Origin: Pannonibacter phragmitetus DSM 14782
GTDB lineage: Bacteria; Pseudomonadota; Alphaproteobacteria; Rhizobiales; Stappiaceae
Length of the DNA stretch: 64,000 nt
Direction: 5' to 3'
Assembly (NCBI RefSeq): GCF_000382365.1
Contig: NZ_KB908227.1
Location: 1-64,000, forward strand
In this document: one piece after another, positions 1 through 10,053 of the stretch
Layout of the letters: the number at the start of each line of letters is the position of its first letter
Position numbering within the stretch: position 1 is the first letter of the stretch
Program-made: the position numbers and the translations under genes
Notes under the pieces: model-generated
The model's input: only the letters and a program-made list of their open reading frames with translations
Told to the model about the DNA's origin: nothing
Database searches by the model: none

Positions 1-2
1 TC

Positions 3-343
3 GAACTGGCCTTCAAGCGCCTGAAAAGCCTGATCGGCCTCAAAACCCCGCCCGGAACAAGTGAAACGTCCGCCAGACCCTGGGTTCTGGCCCACCTGAT
101 CATGGCTTTGCTGCTCGAACCGCTCACCAGCGAGTTCGAGGTCTCTCCACACTCAGCCAAGGGCGCCTGACAAGCCCCACTGTGTGGCGGCGCCTCAAGA
201 AACTGACCGCGTGGCTGCGAAACACAATCATCGTGCAGCCAACCATCGCTCAGATCCGTGCAAACATCCAAAAGATCGACCGGCACCTGCGAGAGCCGAC
301 AAGAAAAAAGCGAAAATACCAATCAATGAAATTCATAAGTTAG
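3..343 (+). pseudogene. IS4-family transposase, 3' remnant (frameshifted, cut by window edge)
   Basis: The first reading frame (3-170) translates to a C-terminal transposase segment that begins ELAFKRLKSLI. This is the E-x6-K part of the YREK signature of IS4-type DDE transposases, followed by a hydrophobic helix (WVLAHLIMALLLEPL). That frame stops at 168-170. A second frame continues the typical basic tail of these enzymes (VWRRLKKLTAWLRNTIIV and on to a stop at 341-343), so a frameshift lies at about 130-170. The N-terminal part lies outside the window. No terminal inverted repeat is evident downstream. The element looks inactive. Family assignment rests on motif recognition only. Confidence 0.7.
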
Positions 344-344
344 C

Positions 345-377
345 GCGTATGGGCCTTGTGCCGGGACCTGTCAGGTG
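345..377. repeat. Half copy of intergenic palindromic element
   Basis: The stretch GGCCTTGTGCCGGGACCTGT recurs almost exactly at 4562-4581, and with one inserted base at 35913-35933. It lies directly behind the transposase remnant and has no visible partner arm here, so it is a solitary half element. Confidence 0.55.
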
Positions 378-445
378 TTTGCGGCCTATAGAGGCCCCAC
401 CCACCCGGAATGGTTGCTTGTGCAGAAAACTCGAGAAAAGAGAGA

Positions 446-478
446 CAAAAACCCCCGGAACCTTCCGGTCCCGGGGGC
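446..478 (-). terminator. Rho-independent terminator of eno
   Basis: CCCCCGG (452-458) pairs with CCGGGGG (471-477), with further inner ACC/GGT pairing. Read on the minus strand it is followed by a run of T (the plus-strand A run at 447-451). It lies about 45 bases past the eno stop. The 344-522 stretch holds otherwise only a half copy of the intergenic repeat. Confidence 0.8.
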
Positions 479-522
479 CTGAAACTCAGCAGTCCTTTAG
501 ACTGATCAAGCCGTCAGGCCAA

Positions 523-1872
<1,350 letters not shown>

Positions 1873-1909
1873 TCAACGCTGCAAGCGGCAGTCAGCCGCA
1901 GGAGCAAAC

Positions 1910-2752
1910 TCAGGACTGCGCGGCGGCCTTCACCACGCGGTCAATGTCGCGCACCGTCTTCAGCAGTGCGCCCAGATCCTTCAGCGGCACCATGTTCGGA
2001 CCATCGGACGGAGCATTGTCCGGGTCGTCATGGGTTTCGAGGAAGAGCCCTGCAATACCTGCAGCGGCGGCTGCACGGGCGAGAACCGGCACCATGGTGC
2101 GGTCACCGCCTGTGGAAGCCCCCTGCCCGCCCGGCTGCTGAACCGAGTGGGTGGCATCAAACACCACCGGCGCACCGGTGCGCGCCATGATGGGAAGAGA
2201 GCGCATGTCCGTGACAAGCGTATTATAGCCGAAGGAGGCGCCGCGCTCGGTGAGCAGCACATTCGGATTGCCGCTCTCGACGATCTTGGCCAGCACATTG
2301 GCCATGTCCCAAGGCGCCAGGAACTGGCCCTTCTTCACATTCACAGTCCGCCCCGTCAGGGCAGCGGCGACGAGAAGGTCCGTCTGGCGGCAGAGGAAGG
2401 CGGGGATCTGAAGGATATCAACAACTTCCGCAACCGGCGCACACTGGGCCTCGTTGTGGATGTCGGTGATCACCGGCATGCCGAATGTCTCGCGCACTTC
2501 GGCGAAAACCGGCAGGGCTTCCTTGAGGCCAATGCCGCGCCTGCCCGTCAGAGAGGTGCGGTTTGCCTTGTCGAAAGAGCTCTTGAAAACAACGGGAATG
2601 CCGAGATTTCCGGCGATTTCCTTTACCGCCGCTGCCATCTCCAGCGCGTGGGCGCGGCTTTCCATCTGGCAGGGACCGGCAATGAGGGAGAAAGGCGCGT
2701 CATTGGAGAATGTGACGTTGCCAACAACGACTTCCTTGTTCGGAGTCACCAT
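1910..2752 (-). CDS. kdsA: 3-deoxy-8-phosphooctulonate (KDO-8-P) synthase
   Basis: Condenses phosphoenolpyruvate with arabinose-5-phosphate to make KDO-8-phosphate for lipopolysaccharide inner core; cytoplasmic. The 280-residue product carries the N-terminal [10 protein letters not shown] motif, the [12 protein letters not shown] substrate loop, the KKGQF segment and the C-terminal DGPNMVPL segment. The reading frame is open a further 60 codons upstream. The ATG at 2752 was chosen because AAAGGA lies about 9 bases before it and the protein then begins as the family does. Together with eno it indicates a Gram-negative cell making KDO-containing LPS. Confidence 0.96.
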   Translation of the reverse strand: MVTPNKEVVVGNVTFSNDAPFSLIAGPCQMESRAHALEMAAAVKEIAGNLGIPVVFKSSFDKANRTSLTGRRGIGLKEALPVFAEVRETFGMPVITDIHNEAQCAPVAEVVDILQIPAFLCRQTDLLVAAALTGRTVNVKKGQFLAPWDMANVLAKIVESGNPNVLLTERGASFGYNTLVTDMRSLPIMARTGAPVVFDATHSVQQPGGQGASTGGDRTMVPVLARAAAAAGIAGLFLETHDDPDNAPSDGPNMVPLKDLGALLKTVRDIDRVVKAAAQS

Positions 2753-2972
2753 GTGCAGATCATCCTTTGGGCGTAGGGGCCAACGGGGGTCTGCATACAG
2801 GCCTTTTGCCCCAGCCGCAACAGCACAGCGCCACAAGCAACCCCGTTTCGCATTTGCGAAAAATTTGATATTCAGAAGGTGTTGCTTGCAATCTTGCCAT
2901 GTTTCGGCGCCAGCGTGAGCAACCGGTAGCATATTGACCGGACAAACAGTCCACGTGTTTCAGGAGTATTTC

Positions 2973-3863
2973 ATGAGCAGACCGATCCGCAAGGCCGTAT
3001 TGCCGGTGGCAGGTCTCGGTACGCGTTTTCTCCCCGCGACCAAGGCCGTTCCGAAGGAGATGCTCACAATTGTTGACCGCCCGATCATCCAGCATGTGGT
3101 GGACGAAGCCCGCGCTGCCGGTATCGAGCACATTGTTTTCGTGACAGGCCGCAACAAGCACGTCATCGAGGATCATTTCGACATCAATTACGAGCTGGAA
3201 GACACCCTGCGCCGCCGCAACAAGGCCGCCGCGCTGGAGCTTCTCGACAAGATCCGCCCGGATGCGGGCTCCACCAGTTTCACCCGCCAGCAGGAGCCGC
3301 TGGGCCTTGGCCACGCCATCTGGTGCGCCCGTGACATCATCGGCGACGAGCCCTTCGCCATCCTGCTGCCGGACGTGATCGTCAAGTCGCAGAAGAGCTG
3401 CCTTGCCCAGATGGTGGACGTCTACAACGAGCGCGGCGGCAACGTCATCGCCGTTGAAGAAGTGCCGGAAGACCAGACCCACCAGTACGGCATCGTCAAG
3501 CTGGCCAATGGCCCGCGCAACCGCGCCATGCCGATCGAAGGCATGGTGGAAAAACCGGCTCCGGGCACCTCCCCGTCCAACCTGATGATCACCGGCCGCT
3601 ACATCCTGCAGCCGGAAATCTTCAAGCTGCTCTCCGAACAGGAGAAGGGCGCAGGCGGTGAAATCCAGCTGACCGACAGCATGATCAGGCTGATGGAGAA
3701 CCAGACCTTCACCTCGCTGCAGTTCGAGGGCCGCTCCTATGACTGCGGCTCCAAGATCGGCTTCATCGCCGCCAACATCGCCTTCGGCCTGGAACAGTCC
3801 GACATTTCCGGCGAGCTGATGACGATCATGTCCGACCTGACCCGCGCCAAGGCCGCCGAATAA
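2973..3863 (+). CDS. galU: UTP-glucose-1-phosphate uridylyltransferase
   Basis: Makes UDP-glucose from UTP and glucose-1-phosphate, supplying surface polysaccharide and glucan synthesis. The 296-residue protein has the nucleotidyltransferase signature AGLGTRFLPATKAVPKEML at its N-terminus, the LGLGHAIWCAR segment, the LLPDVIV metal/UDP-binding strand and YDCGSKIGF near the C-terminus. The ATG at 2973 is preceded by AGGAG (2962-2966). It is transcribed divergently from kdsA, with a 220-base spacer for both promoters, and ends at a strong terminator. Confidence 0.96.
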   Translation: MSRPIRKAVLPVAGLGTRFLPATKAVPKEMLTIVDRPIIQHVVDEARAAGIEHIVFVTGRNKHVIEDHFDINYELEDTLRRRNKAAALELLDKIRPDAGSTSFTRQQEPLGLGHAIWCARDIIGDEPFAILLPDVIVKSQKSCLAQMVDVYNERGGNVIAVEEVPEDQTHQYGIVKLANGPRNRAMPIEGMVEKPAPGTSPSNLMITGRYILQPEIFKLLSEQEKGAGGEIQLTDSMIRLMENQTFTSLQFEGRSYDCGSKIGFIAANIAFGLEQSDISGELMTIMSDLTRAKAAE

Positions 3864-3889
3864 ACGGCACTCCGGCAGCAGAGCATTTC

Positions 3890-3915
3890 AAGGGGCGGAG
3901 CAATCCGCCCCTTTT
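3890..3915 (+). terminator. Rho-independent terminator of galU
   Basis: Perfect 10-bp stem AAGGGGCGGA / TCCGCCCCTT with a GCAA tetraloop, running into TTTT. It lies 27 bases after the galU stop. Confidence 0.9.
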
Positions 3916-4020
3916 CTCTGCACACACCCACTCTCCTCCCGAAAACGTGACGAAACAGGCAGATCCCATTTCCGTTTTCTGGCGTAGTCTCATCATGTTC
4001 CACACGCGAGGAGACGCGCC

Positions 4021-4482
4021 ATGAACAAGGTGGCCAGAAGGGTGATGTGGGTTTTATGCGGCAGTCTGGGCCTTTTGCTGTCCCCGGACCCGGCAGCGCT
4101 GAGGCTCGGGCCTCAGGCGGTTCAGGCCGAAGACGCCTCGGGCCAGGAGTTCCGCCAGCTCATCCAGCAGCAGATGCAGGCCTTCCGGCGCAATGACGCT
4201 GCGGGGGCCTTTTCTTTTGCGACGCCCGGATTGCAGCAGCAGTTCATGACGCCGGACATCTTCATCAACATGGTGAAGGAGGTCTATATGCCGGTCTACC
4301 GGCCGAAGAGCGTCAGCTTCGGCAAGCTGCGCCAGACCAAGAACGGCCCCGTTCAGGAGGTCTTCGTCACCGGTCCCGATGGGGATGACTGGCTGGCGCT
4401 CTATTCCTTCGCACAGCGGGAAGACGGCACCTGGGGCATCTCCGGCTGCATCCTGCGCAAGGACAAGGGCTTTCAGGCCTGA
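4021..4482 (+). CDS. Exported DUF4864-family protein
   Basis: A 153-residue protein with a basic N-terminus and hydrophobic segment (about residues 7-22), so probably secreted or periplasmic. The mature part begins with a helix (EFRQLIQQQMQAFRRNDAAGAFSFATPGLQQQF) and then an alpha/beta fold resembling DUF4864, an NTF2-like family of unknown function common in Hyphomicrobiales. No catalytic residues can be named. It stands alone between galU and the tgt operon. ATG at 4021 sits behind a GAGGAGA purine run. Confidence 0.75.
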   Translation: MNKVARRVMWVLCGSLGLLLSPDPAALRLGPQAVQAEDASGQEFRQLIQQQMQAFRRNDAAGAFSFATPGLQQQFMTPDIFINMVKEVYMPVYRPKSVSFGKLRQTKNGPVQEVFVTGPDGDDWLALYSFAQREDGTWGISGCILRKDKGFQA

Positions 4483-4540
4483 GGTTTTCTTTGGACGTGA
4501 GCCGGCCTGCGACGCATCGGGCAAACACTAGGGCCCCATC

Positions 4541-4713
4541 CCCACCTCACGCGCCGTCCCGGCCTTGTGCCGGGACCTGTGAGGGACGCAGTCGCGTAAG
4601 ATTGCATGCCTAGCCTGCGGGTACCAGACCTAACGTCCGAAGGGGGGCGAACGCGGTACGCACATCACAGGCCCCGGCACAAGGCCGGGGCGGCGCGGAA
4701 AGTGTGAGGTGGG
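4541..4713. repeat. 173-bp palindromic intergenic element with terminal inverted repeats
   Basis: The ends CCCACCTCAC (4541-4550) and GTGAGGTGGG (4704-4713) are perfect 10-bp inverted repeats. Inside them two arms, CCCGGCCTTGTGCCGGG (4558-4574) and a matching inverted CCCCGGCACAAGGCCGGGG (4672-4690), are each hairpin-prone and mirror one another. No gene is encoded. It fills the gap between the DUF4864 gene and tgt. Half copies occur at 345-377 and 35904-35944. Confidence 0.75.
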
Positions 4714-4753
4714 CTGCAAAATGGCGAAGCAGGCAGCGAGCCACGCCATCCCC

Positions 4754-5905
4754 TCACAGCGGCGGCAGGTCGCCCCTGGCCCAGCCTTCCTTGACGCTGA
4801 GGCGGTGGTCCTCGAAGCGGCCGGCCTCGATGGCATCGCGCATGCCCTGCATGAGCTGCTGGTAATAGGCAAGGTTGTTCCAGGTCAGCAGCATGGCCGC
4901 CAGCCCCTCGCCTGCCTTCACCAGATGATGCAGATAGGCGCGCGAATACTCACGCGCGGCCGGGCAGTCGCTTTCCTCGTCCAGCGGGCGCGGATCATCC
5001 GCATGGCGGGCATTCTTCAGGTTGATCTTGCCGCGGCGGGTGAAGGCAAGGCCATGGCGGCCGGCGCGGGTCGGCATCACGCAGTCGAACTGGTCGATGC
5101 CGCGGGCGACGCTCTCCAGAATGTCGTCCGGCGTGCCGACGCCCATCAGATAGCGCGGCTTGTCCACCGGCATCACCGGTGTGGTGACTTCCAGCATGCG
5201 CAGCATCACCTCCTGCGGCTCGCCCACGGCAAGGCCGCCGACCGAATAGCCCTCGAAAGGCATGGCCGCGAGACTTTCGGCGGAGCGGATGCGCAGATGC
5301 GGCACGTCGCCGCCCTGCACGATGCCATAGAGCCCTTGCCCCTTTTCAACGCCGCCCATGGCCTCGAACTTGGCGCGCGAGCGCTCGGCCCAGCGGAGCG
5401 ACAGTTCCATCGCCCGCTGCACTTCCTTTTCAGGGGCCGGCAGGCCGATGCATTCGTCCAGCTGCATCTGGATGTCCGAGCCCAGCAGCCCCTGAATTTC
5501 GACGGAGCGTTCCGGCGTCAGGTGATAGCGCTGGCCATCGATATGGCTCTGGAACTTCACGCCCGTCTCGTCCAGCTTGCGCAACTGCGCCAGCGACATG
5601 ACCTGAAAGCCGCCTGAATCGGTCAGGATCGTGTGCGGCCACTTCATGAAGTGATGCAGGCCGCCGAGGCGCGCCACGCGCTCGGCACCGGGGCGCAGCA
5701 TCAGGTGATAGGTGTTGCCCAGCACCACATCGGCGCCAAGCTCCCGCACCTGATCGGTGTACATGGCCTTGACGGTTGCCTGCGTGCCCACGGGCATGAA
5801 GGCAGGCGTGCGCACAAGGCCGTGCGGCGTGGTGATCTCCCCGCGCCGGGCCATGCCATCGTTCGCAAGCAGGCGGAAGGAAAAGCGCTGGGTGTCACCG
5901 GTCAT
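4754..5905 (-). CDS. tgt: tRNA-guanine transglycosylase (queuosine pathway)
   Basis: Exchanges guanine-34 of GUN-anticodon tRNAs for preQ1 in queuosine synthesis. The 383-residue protein has the [11 protein letters not shown] motif with the catalytic Asp, the LMGVGTPDD and [13 protein letters not shown] segments with the nucleophilic Asp, and normal length. The usual structural zinc site, C-x-C-x2-C plus a His 26 residues later, reads Ser312, Cys314, Ala317 and Asn343 here, so three of four ligands are absent. Its ATG overlaps the queA stop by 4 bases, so the two are co-translated. Function is very likely kept, since the catalytic residues are present. Confidence 0.95.
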   Translation of the reverse strand: MTGDTQRFSFRLLANDGMARRGEITTPHGLVRTPAFMPVGTQATVKAMYTDQVRELGADVVLGNTYHLMLRPGAERVARLGGLHHFMKWPHTILTDSGGFQVMSLAQLRKLDETGVKFQSHIDGQRYHLTPERSVEIQGLLGSDIQMQLDECIGLPAPEKEVQRAMELSLRWAERSRAKFEAMGGVEKGQGLYGIVQGGDVPHLRIRSAESLAAMPFEGYSVGGLAVGEPQEVMLRMLEVTTPVMPVDKPRYLMGVGTPDDILESVARGIDQFDCVMPTRAGRHGLAFTRRGKINLKNARHADDPRPLDEESDCPAAREYSRAYLHHLVKAGEGLAAMLLTWNNLAYYQQLMQGMRDAIEAGRFEDHRLSVKEGWARGDLPPL

Positions 5906-7020
5906 CGGTCGGTCTCGTCGTGGGCGGCGATGCTTCCGGCGGCAGGAAACAGCAGCGAGCTGTCGCCATAGCTGTAAAACCGGTAGCCATCGGCAATCGC
6001 ATGGGCATAGGCCGCGCGCATGGTCTCGAGGCCGCTGAGGGCGGACACCAGCATGAACAGCGTCGAGCGCGGCAGGTGGAAATTGGTCATCAGCGCATCA
6101 ATGGCGCGGAAGCGGTAGCCCGGCGTGATGAAGATGCGGGTCTCGCCCCGGAAGGCGGCAAGCCCGCCGGGCCCTTGCGCGGCGCTCTCCAGAATGCGCA
6201 GCGAAGTGGTGCCCACGGCAACCACCTTGTTGCCCCGCGCCCGCACCGCCTTCAGCGCCGCAGCGGTTTCGCCGGAAATCTCGCCCCATTCGGCGTGCAT
6301 CTCGTGCTCGTCCGTGTCATCGGCCTTCACCGGCAGAAAGGTGCCGGCCCCCACATGCAGCGTCACCGTGTGGCGCTCGATGCCGCGTGCATCCAGCATC
6401 TCGAACAGGCGCGGGGTGAAATGGAGGCCCGCAGTCGGTGCCGCCACGGCGCCTTCCTTTTCCGCATAGATGGTCTGGTAGTCTTCCCGGTCCTGCGCAT
6501 CTTCGCCGCGCTTGGCTGCGATATAGGGCGGCAGCGGAATGTGGCCGGTGGCGTGGATGGCGGCGTCGAGATCCGGCCCCGAAAGATCAAAGACGAAGAG
6601 CACTTCGCCCGTGTCCTTTTTCTCCGCCACTGTCGCATCCAGCACACTGGCCATGCAGGCCACGCCCTCACTGGCCGCACCAAAGCGCACCCGGTCACCG
6701 GGCACCAGCTTTTTGGCCGGGCGGACGAAGGCCCACCAGCGGCCGGCACCGGCACGCAGATGCAGCGTGGCGCCAATGGTGGCGATGGCCTCACCGCGCT
6801 GGCGCGTGCCTTCCAGCTGCGCCGGGATCACCTTGGTGTTGTTGAAGACAAGCGCGTCACCGGGCTGCAGCAGCGCAGGCAGATCGAGCACGCCCCGGTC
6901 CTCCAGCACAGGCCCGCCCTGCGGGCGCACCAGCAGCATGCGCGCCGCATCACGCGGCCGGGCGGGCCTCAGGGCGATACGCTCGGGCGGCAGGTCGAAG
7001 TCGAAATCGTCAACGCGCAT
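5902..7020 (-). CDS. queA: S-adenosylmethionine:tRNA ribosyltransferase-isomerase
   Basis: Transfers and isomerises the ribosyl part of S-adenosylmethionine onto preQ1-tRNA, giving epoxyqueuosine; the step after Tgt. The 372-residue protein begins [19 protein letters not shown], the family's characteristic start. It contains the [23 protein letters not shown] and [16 protein letters not shown] signatures. The frame stays open upstream, but the ATG at 7020 matches the family start. It is the immediate upstream partner of tgt. Confidence 0.96.
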   Translation of the reverse strand: MRVDDFDFDLPPERIALRPARPRDAARMLLVRPQGGPVLEDRGVLDLPALLQPGDALVFNNTKVIPAQLEGTRQRGEAIATIGATLHLRAGAGRWWAFVRPAKKLVPGDRVRFGAASEGVACMASVLDATVAEKKDTGEVLFVFDLSGPDLDAAIHATGHIPLPPYIAAKRGEDAQDREDYQTIYAEKEGAVAAPTAGLHFTPRLFEMLDARGIERHTVTLHVGAGTFLPVKADDTDEHEMHAEWGEISGETAAALKAVRARGNKVVAVGTTSLRILESAAQGPGGLAAFRGETRIFITPGYRFRAIDALMTNFHLPRSTLFMLVSALSGLETMRAAYAHAIADGYRFYSYGDSSLLFPAAGSIAAHDETDR

Positions 7021-7132
7021 GGGGCGGTTCTTCAGCAACGGTGTCGGAGCAAGGGCACAAGCAATCGGGCGCGGCAGATCCGATCCGCCACGCCCGCGCA
7101 ACATGATGCCGGTTTCCCGGCTCATACGAAAA

Positions 7133-7603
7133 TCAGGCGTCCGCCGCAACCTTCAGCGACACGATGCTGTCCGGGTCACGGACCGGCTCGCCGCGCTTGA
7201 TCTGGTCGATGTTTTCCATGCCGGAGATCACCTCACCCCAGACGGTATACTGGCCATCGAGCCAGGGCGCGTCGGTGAAGCAGATGAAGAACTGGCTGTC
7301 GCCGGAGTTCGGGTCCATGGCGCGGGCCATGGAGCAGGTGCCGCGCTTGTGCTTCTCCTTGGAGAATTCGGCCTTCAGCTTCTTGCCCGAACCGCCGGTG
7401 CCGGTGCCATGCGGGCAGCCGGTCTGGGCCATGAAGCCCTCGATCACGCGGTGGAAGACGATGCCGTTGTAAAAGCCCTCGCGGACCAGTTCCTTGATGC
7501 GGGCCACGTGGGCCGGCGCAAGGTCCGGACGCATTTCAATGACCACGGCTCCCTTGGTCGTTTCCATCAGGAGCGTGTTTTCGCTGTCCTTGTAGTCTGC
7601 CAC
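7133..7603 (-). CDS. ppiB: Cytoplasmic peptidyl-prolyl cis-trans isomerase (cyclophilin type)
   Basis: Protein-folding catalyst that isomerises X-Pro bonds. The 156-residue single cyclophilin domain carries [35 protein letters not shown] and [11 protein letters not shown]. No signal peptide is present, so it is cytosolic. A GTG at 7603 is the likely start: GGAG lies 6 bases before it and the protein then begins [11 protein letters not shown], as relatives do. It lies in tandem with a signal-peptide-bearing cyclophilin, suggesting a duplication into two compartments. Confidence 0.92.
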   Translation of the reverse strand: MADYKDSENTLLMETTKGAVVIEMRPDLAPAHVARIKELVREGFYNGIVFHRVIEGFMAQTGCPHGTGTGGSGKKLKAEFSKEKHKRGTCSMARAMDPNSGDSQFFICFTDAPWLDGQYTVWGEVISGMENIDQIKRGEPVRDPDSIVSLKVAADA

Positions 7604-7662
7604 TTGGATCTCCAGTTCGGATGCTTGTGTATGAACGGGTTTTAGCCTGCACAGCGCCGCGG

Positions 7663-8202
7663 TCAACCCGCGTCGGCAGCAACCGTCATCTTGATGATCT
7701 TGTCCGGGTTGGCGGGCGGCTCGCCCTTGGCAATCTTGTCGACGAATTCCATGCCTTCGACCACTTCGCCCCAGACCGTGTACTGGCGGTTCAGCCAGTC
7801 GCCATCGGCAAACATGATGAAGAACTGCGAATTGGCGCTGTTGGGCGATGCGGCGCGGGCCATGCCGAGCGTGCCGCGCTTGAAGGGCGTGGCGGTAAAC
7901 TCGCCGGCGAGATCCGGCTCGTCCGATCCGCCCATGCCGGTGCCGGTGGGGTCACCCGTCTGGGCCATGAAGCCGTCGATGACGCGGTGGAAGATCTGAC
8001 CGTCATAGAAGCCTGCGCGGGTCAGCTTCTTGATTCGCTCCACATGATTGGGCGCAATGTCCGGACGCAGGCGGATGACGACGCGGCCATCCTTCAGATC
8101 CAGATAAAGGGTGTTCTGAGGGTCGAGGGTCTGCGCCTGCGGCATCGCGGGGGCGAGGACGAGCGACATGATGACCGCAAGGCAAGCAATAATGCGTTTC
8201 AC
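7663..8202 (-). CDS. ppiA: Periplasmic peptidyl-prolyl cis-trans isomerase (cyclophilin type)
   Basis: The 179-residue protein begins with a signal peptide (KRIIACLAVIMSLVLAPAMPQA, cleavage near residue 23), followed by one cyclophilin domain with FHRVIDGFMAQTG, RGTLGMARAASPNSANSQFF and YTVWGEVVEGM. It should act on periplasmic proteins. A GTG start at 8202 is preferred to an ATG seven codons upstream, because CAGGAG lies 6 bases before it. It sits between coaD and the cytoplasmic cyclophilin on the same strand. Confidence 0.9.
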   Translation of the reverse strand: MKRIIACLAVIMSLVLAPAMPQAQTLDPQNTLYLDLKDGRVVIRLRPDIAPNHVERIKKLTRAGFYDGQIFHRVIDGFMAQTGDPTGTGMGGSDEPDLAGEFTATPFKRGTLGMARAASPNSANSQFFIMFADGDWLNRQYTVWGEVVEGMEFVDKIAKGEPPANPDKIIKMTVAADAG

Positions 8203-8244
8203 GCGATGCTCCTGATGCAACAAAAAACTGGAACGGCTGAACGC

Positions 8245-8763
8245 TCAGCCCTTTTCCGCAGCCCGGGCCGCAGCCCGGGCCGCAAGCGGGCCTGCAACCG
8301 GTGCCGGGACAAAGGGGGTGATATCACCGCCCATGCGCGCGATCTGACGCACAAGCGTGGCAGTGATGTGACGCACACCCGGTGAAGCAGGAAGAAAAAC
8401 GGTATGAACTTCGGGCACCATGGTGCCGTTCATGCCCGCCATCTGCATCTCGTAGTCGAAATCCGTGCCGTCGCGCAGGCCGCGGATGAGCATGCCGGCG
8501 CCCTCGGCCTTCGCCGTTTCCACCACAAGCCCGCTGAAGGACAGAACGGACACCCGCTCCCCCGCCCCTGCCCCGAGCCGGTCCGCCACACAGGCGCGGA
8601 TCAGATCCGCCCGTTCCTCGAAGGAGAACATCGGCGTCTTGCCGGGGTGGACACCAATGGCAACGATGACCTTGTCCGCAAGGCTGAGCGCCTGCACAAG
8701 CACATCGAGATGGCCGTTGGTGATGGGATCAAAGGATCCGGCGTAAAGGGCGGTACGTGTCAT
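8245..8763 (-). CDS. coaD: Phosphopantetheine adenylyltransferase
   Basis: Penultimate step of coenzyme A synthesis: joins 4'-phosphopantetheine with ATP to give dephospho-CoA. The 172-residue protein has the nucleotidyltransferase motif [12 protein letters not shown] at residues 9-20 with the TxGH signature. [22 protein letters not shown] and the C-terminal [11 protein letters not shown] segment are also present. The last dozen residues are an Ala/Arg-rich tail from a small GC-rich repeat. It is the first gene of a minus-strand run through the cyclophilins and queA to tgt. The 274 bases upstream (8764-9037) hold a TTGACA at 8974 but no feature I can support. Confidence 0.95.
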   Translation of the reverse strand: MTRTALYAGSFDPITNGHLDVLVQALSLADKVIVAIGVHPGKTPMFSFEERADLIRACVADRLGAGAGERVSVLSFSGLVVETAKAEGAGMLIRGLRDGTDFDYEMQMAGMNGTMVPEVHTVFLPASPGVRHITATLVRQIARMGGDITPFVPAPVAGPLAARAAARAAEKG

Positions 8764-9037
8764 GGCAAAGTGATAGCGCCCTTGGCATTGGCGGGCAAGC
8801 CGGTGCGGCGTCAGAGAGCACTTGCTTTGCCAGCGGCCTCGCGCCGGTGCGGCGCATGAGACATTTCGAGGCGTGATGCATCAGCTCCGGAAGACTTGGC
8901 ATGACGCTGCGTTTCCGGCACCTGAAACCCGCCTGCCGTTCACTGAACGCAGTTTCAACGTGTTCACATAACGTTGACAATTTGTTTAGCCAGCTTGGCT
9001 GGACACGGGGCCCGAACAGGCCCATATCCCACCCATC

Positions 9038-9325
9038 ATGAACACGACATTCCTCTCCTCCCTGAGAGACGGGCTCTTTTCGCGCGTCTCAACTCCTGTT
9101 GCTTTCTGGCTGGCGGCGCTGGCCGGACTTGTCCTCCTCATGGGCGCGGGCATTGCCCGCCTCGAAACGATTGCCGCTCCTGCAGCGCCTCTGCCCGTCA
9201 CGCCCGGCAAGGCGCTGGTGAAGGACCCTTACGGTTGCGCCGAACTGAAGTTCCTGAAGGAAGAGCCGGCCTGCTCCTACCGCGCCCGCGACGACCGGCC
9301 GCGCAACGGCGGCCCGGCTCTCTGA
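9038..9325 (+). CDS. Small single-pass membrane protein of unknown function
   Basis: A 95-residue protein with one transmembrane helix (about residues 22-40, FWLAALAGLVLLMGAGIA). A short tail follows, probably periplasmic, containing two cysteines spaced C-x11-C. I do not recognise the family. The same layout, one helix then C-x11-C, occurs in the next gene. The stop codon lies inside the first unit of a 15-bp tandem repeat. ATG at 9038 is the only sensible start. Confidence 0.5.
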   Translation: MNTTFLSSLRDGLFSRVSTPVAFWLAALAGLVLLMGAGIARLETIAAPAAPLPVTPGKALVKDPYGCAELKFLKEEPACSYRARDDRPRNGGPAL

Positions 9326-9375
9326 ATTCCGGCGCTCTGAATTCTGGCTCTCTGAATTCTGGCGCTCTCATCATG
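9316..9375. repeat. 15-bp direct tandem repeat, four units
   Basis: Units begin at 9316, 9331, 9346 and 9361, each close to GGCKCTCTGAATTCY; the fourth diverges after 8 bases. The first unit contains the stop codon of the upstream small gene, so loss or gain of units would not change the protein. Confidence 0.8.
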
Positions 9376-9536
9376 GCAGCAGGCCGCCCGATCCGGATCT
9401 GACCCAAGGTAAGCTCCGGCAGGATCGTGGCGGCCTGCAGCTTTTTCGTGACAACTTGTGATGCCGGTCACGGAACCAAAGCCGTTTCTGAGGTGTTATG
9501 CTCTCACAACCTGACCAGATGGCAGGAGAGAGCCAG

Positions 9537-9896
9537 ATGACGACGCAGCACAGCTTTACACCGCATGTTTCCGTTACCGCCAGCTTCAACATTGCCAAGT
9601 TGAGCTTCGCAGGAGTTGCCGGACTTTTTGCGCTGGCCATCCTCGGCGTCTTTGCCTCCGTGGCGCTGGCCTTCGCCCAGTTCGAAACCACCCAGACCGC
9701 TCAGGCCACCAAGGGCAACCGGGTCGAAGCCAGCCTTCCAGCCGCCTGTGATGGCCAGAGCTGGGGCAACTGGTCCGCCGCCTGCCTCGCCACCCTCAAC
9801 GGCGAACGCACGGTGCGCTCCATCTCCACCACCACAGTGGAACAGCGCCCCGGCGGCCCGGTTTCAGTCCTCGTGCGGACCCCGATCGAAGGCTGA
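9537..9896 (+). CDS. Small single-pass membrane protein with C-x11-C loop
   Basis: A 119-residue protein. It has a hydrophobic helix (about residues 25-46, AGVAGLFALAILGVFASVAL) followed by a tail with CDGQSWGNWSAACL, a C-x2-Q-x-W type motif closed by a second Cys after 11 residues. I have seen similar small proteins in Hyphomicrobiales genomes, but no function is known to me. The ATG at 9537 was chosen over one 13 codons upstream because AGGAGAG lies 6 bases before it. A strong terminator follows. Confidence 0.65.
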   Translation: MTTQHSFTPHVSVTASFNIAKLSFAGVAGLFALAILGVFASVALAFAQFETTQTAQATKGNRVEASLPAACDGQSWGNWSAACLATLNGERTVRSISTTTVEQRPGGPVSVLVRTPIEG

Positions 9897-9943
9897 TCCC
9901 CACCCCAGACCTCCTCCCTCCCCCAAACTTCCCCCCGCGACTG

Positions 9944-9979
9944 AAGGCGGATGAGAGCAGCAGCCTCATCCGCCTTTTT
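9944..9979 (+). terminator. Rho-independent terminator
   Basis: Perfect 12-bp stem AAGGCGGATGAG (9944-9955) / CTCATCCGCCTT (9965-9976) with a 9-base loop and a TTTTT run at 9975-9979. It ends the small membrane protein gene. Confidence 0.92.
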
Positions 9980-10053
9980 GTTTGGGGATGGGGCATTCCT
10001 GCCCTTTGACTTGAGCCTCACCCGCAGCTCTCCAGCGAAATTCTAAGCTCATT

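Noticed and set aside
8974-9002. Sigma-70-like promoter before the small membrane gene
   Set aside because: TTGACA is present, but no acceptable -10 lies 16-18 bases downstream.
9316-9375. CRISPR-like repeats
   Set aside because: Units are contiguous 15-mers without spacers. No cas genes and no CRISPR array are in the window.
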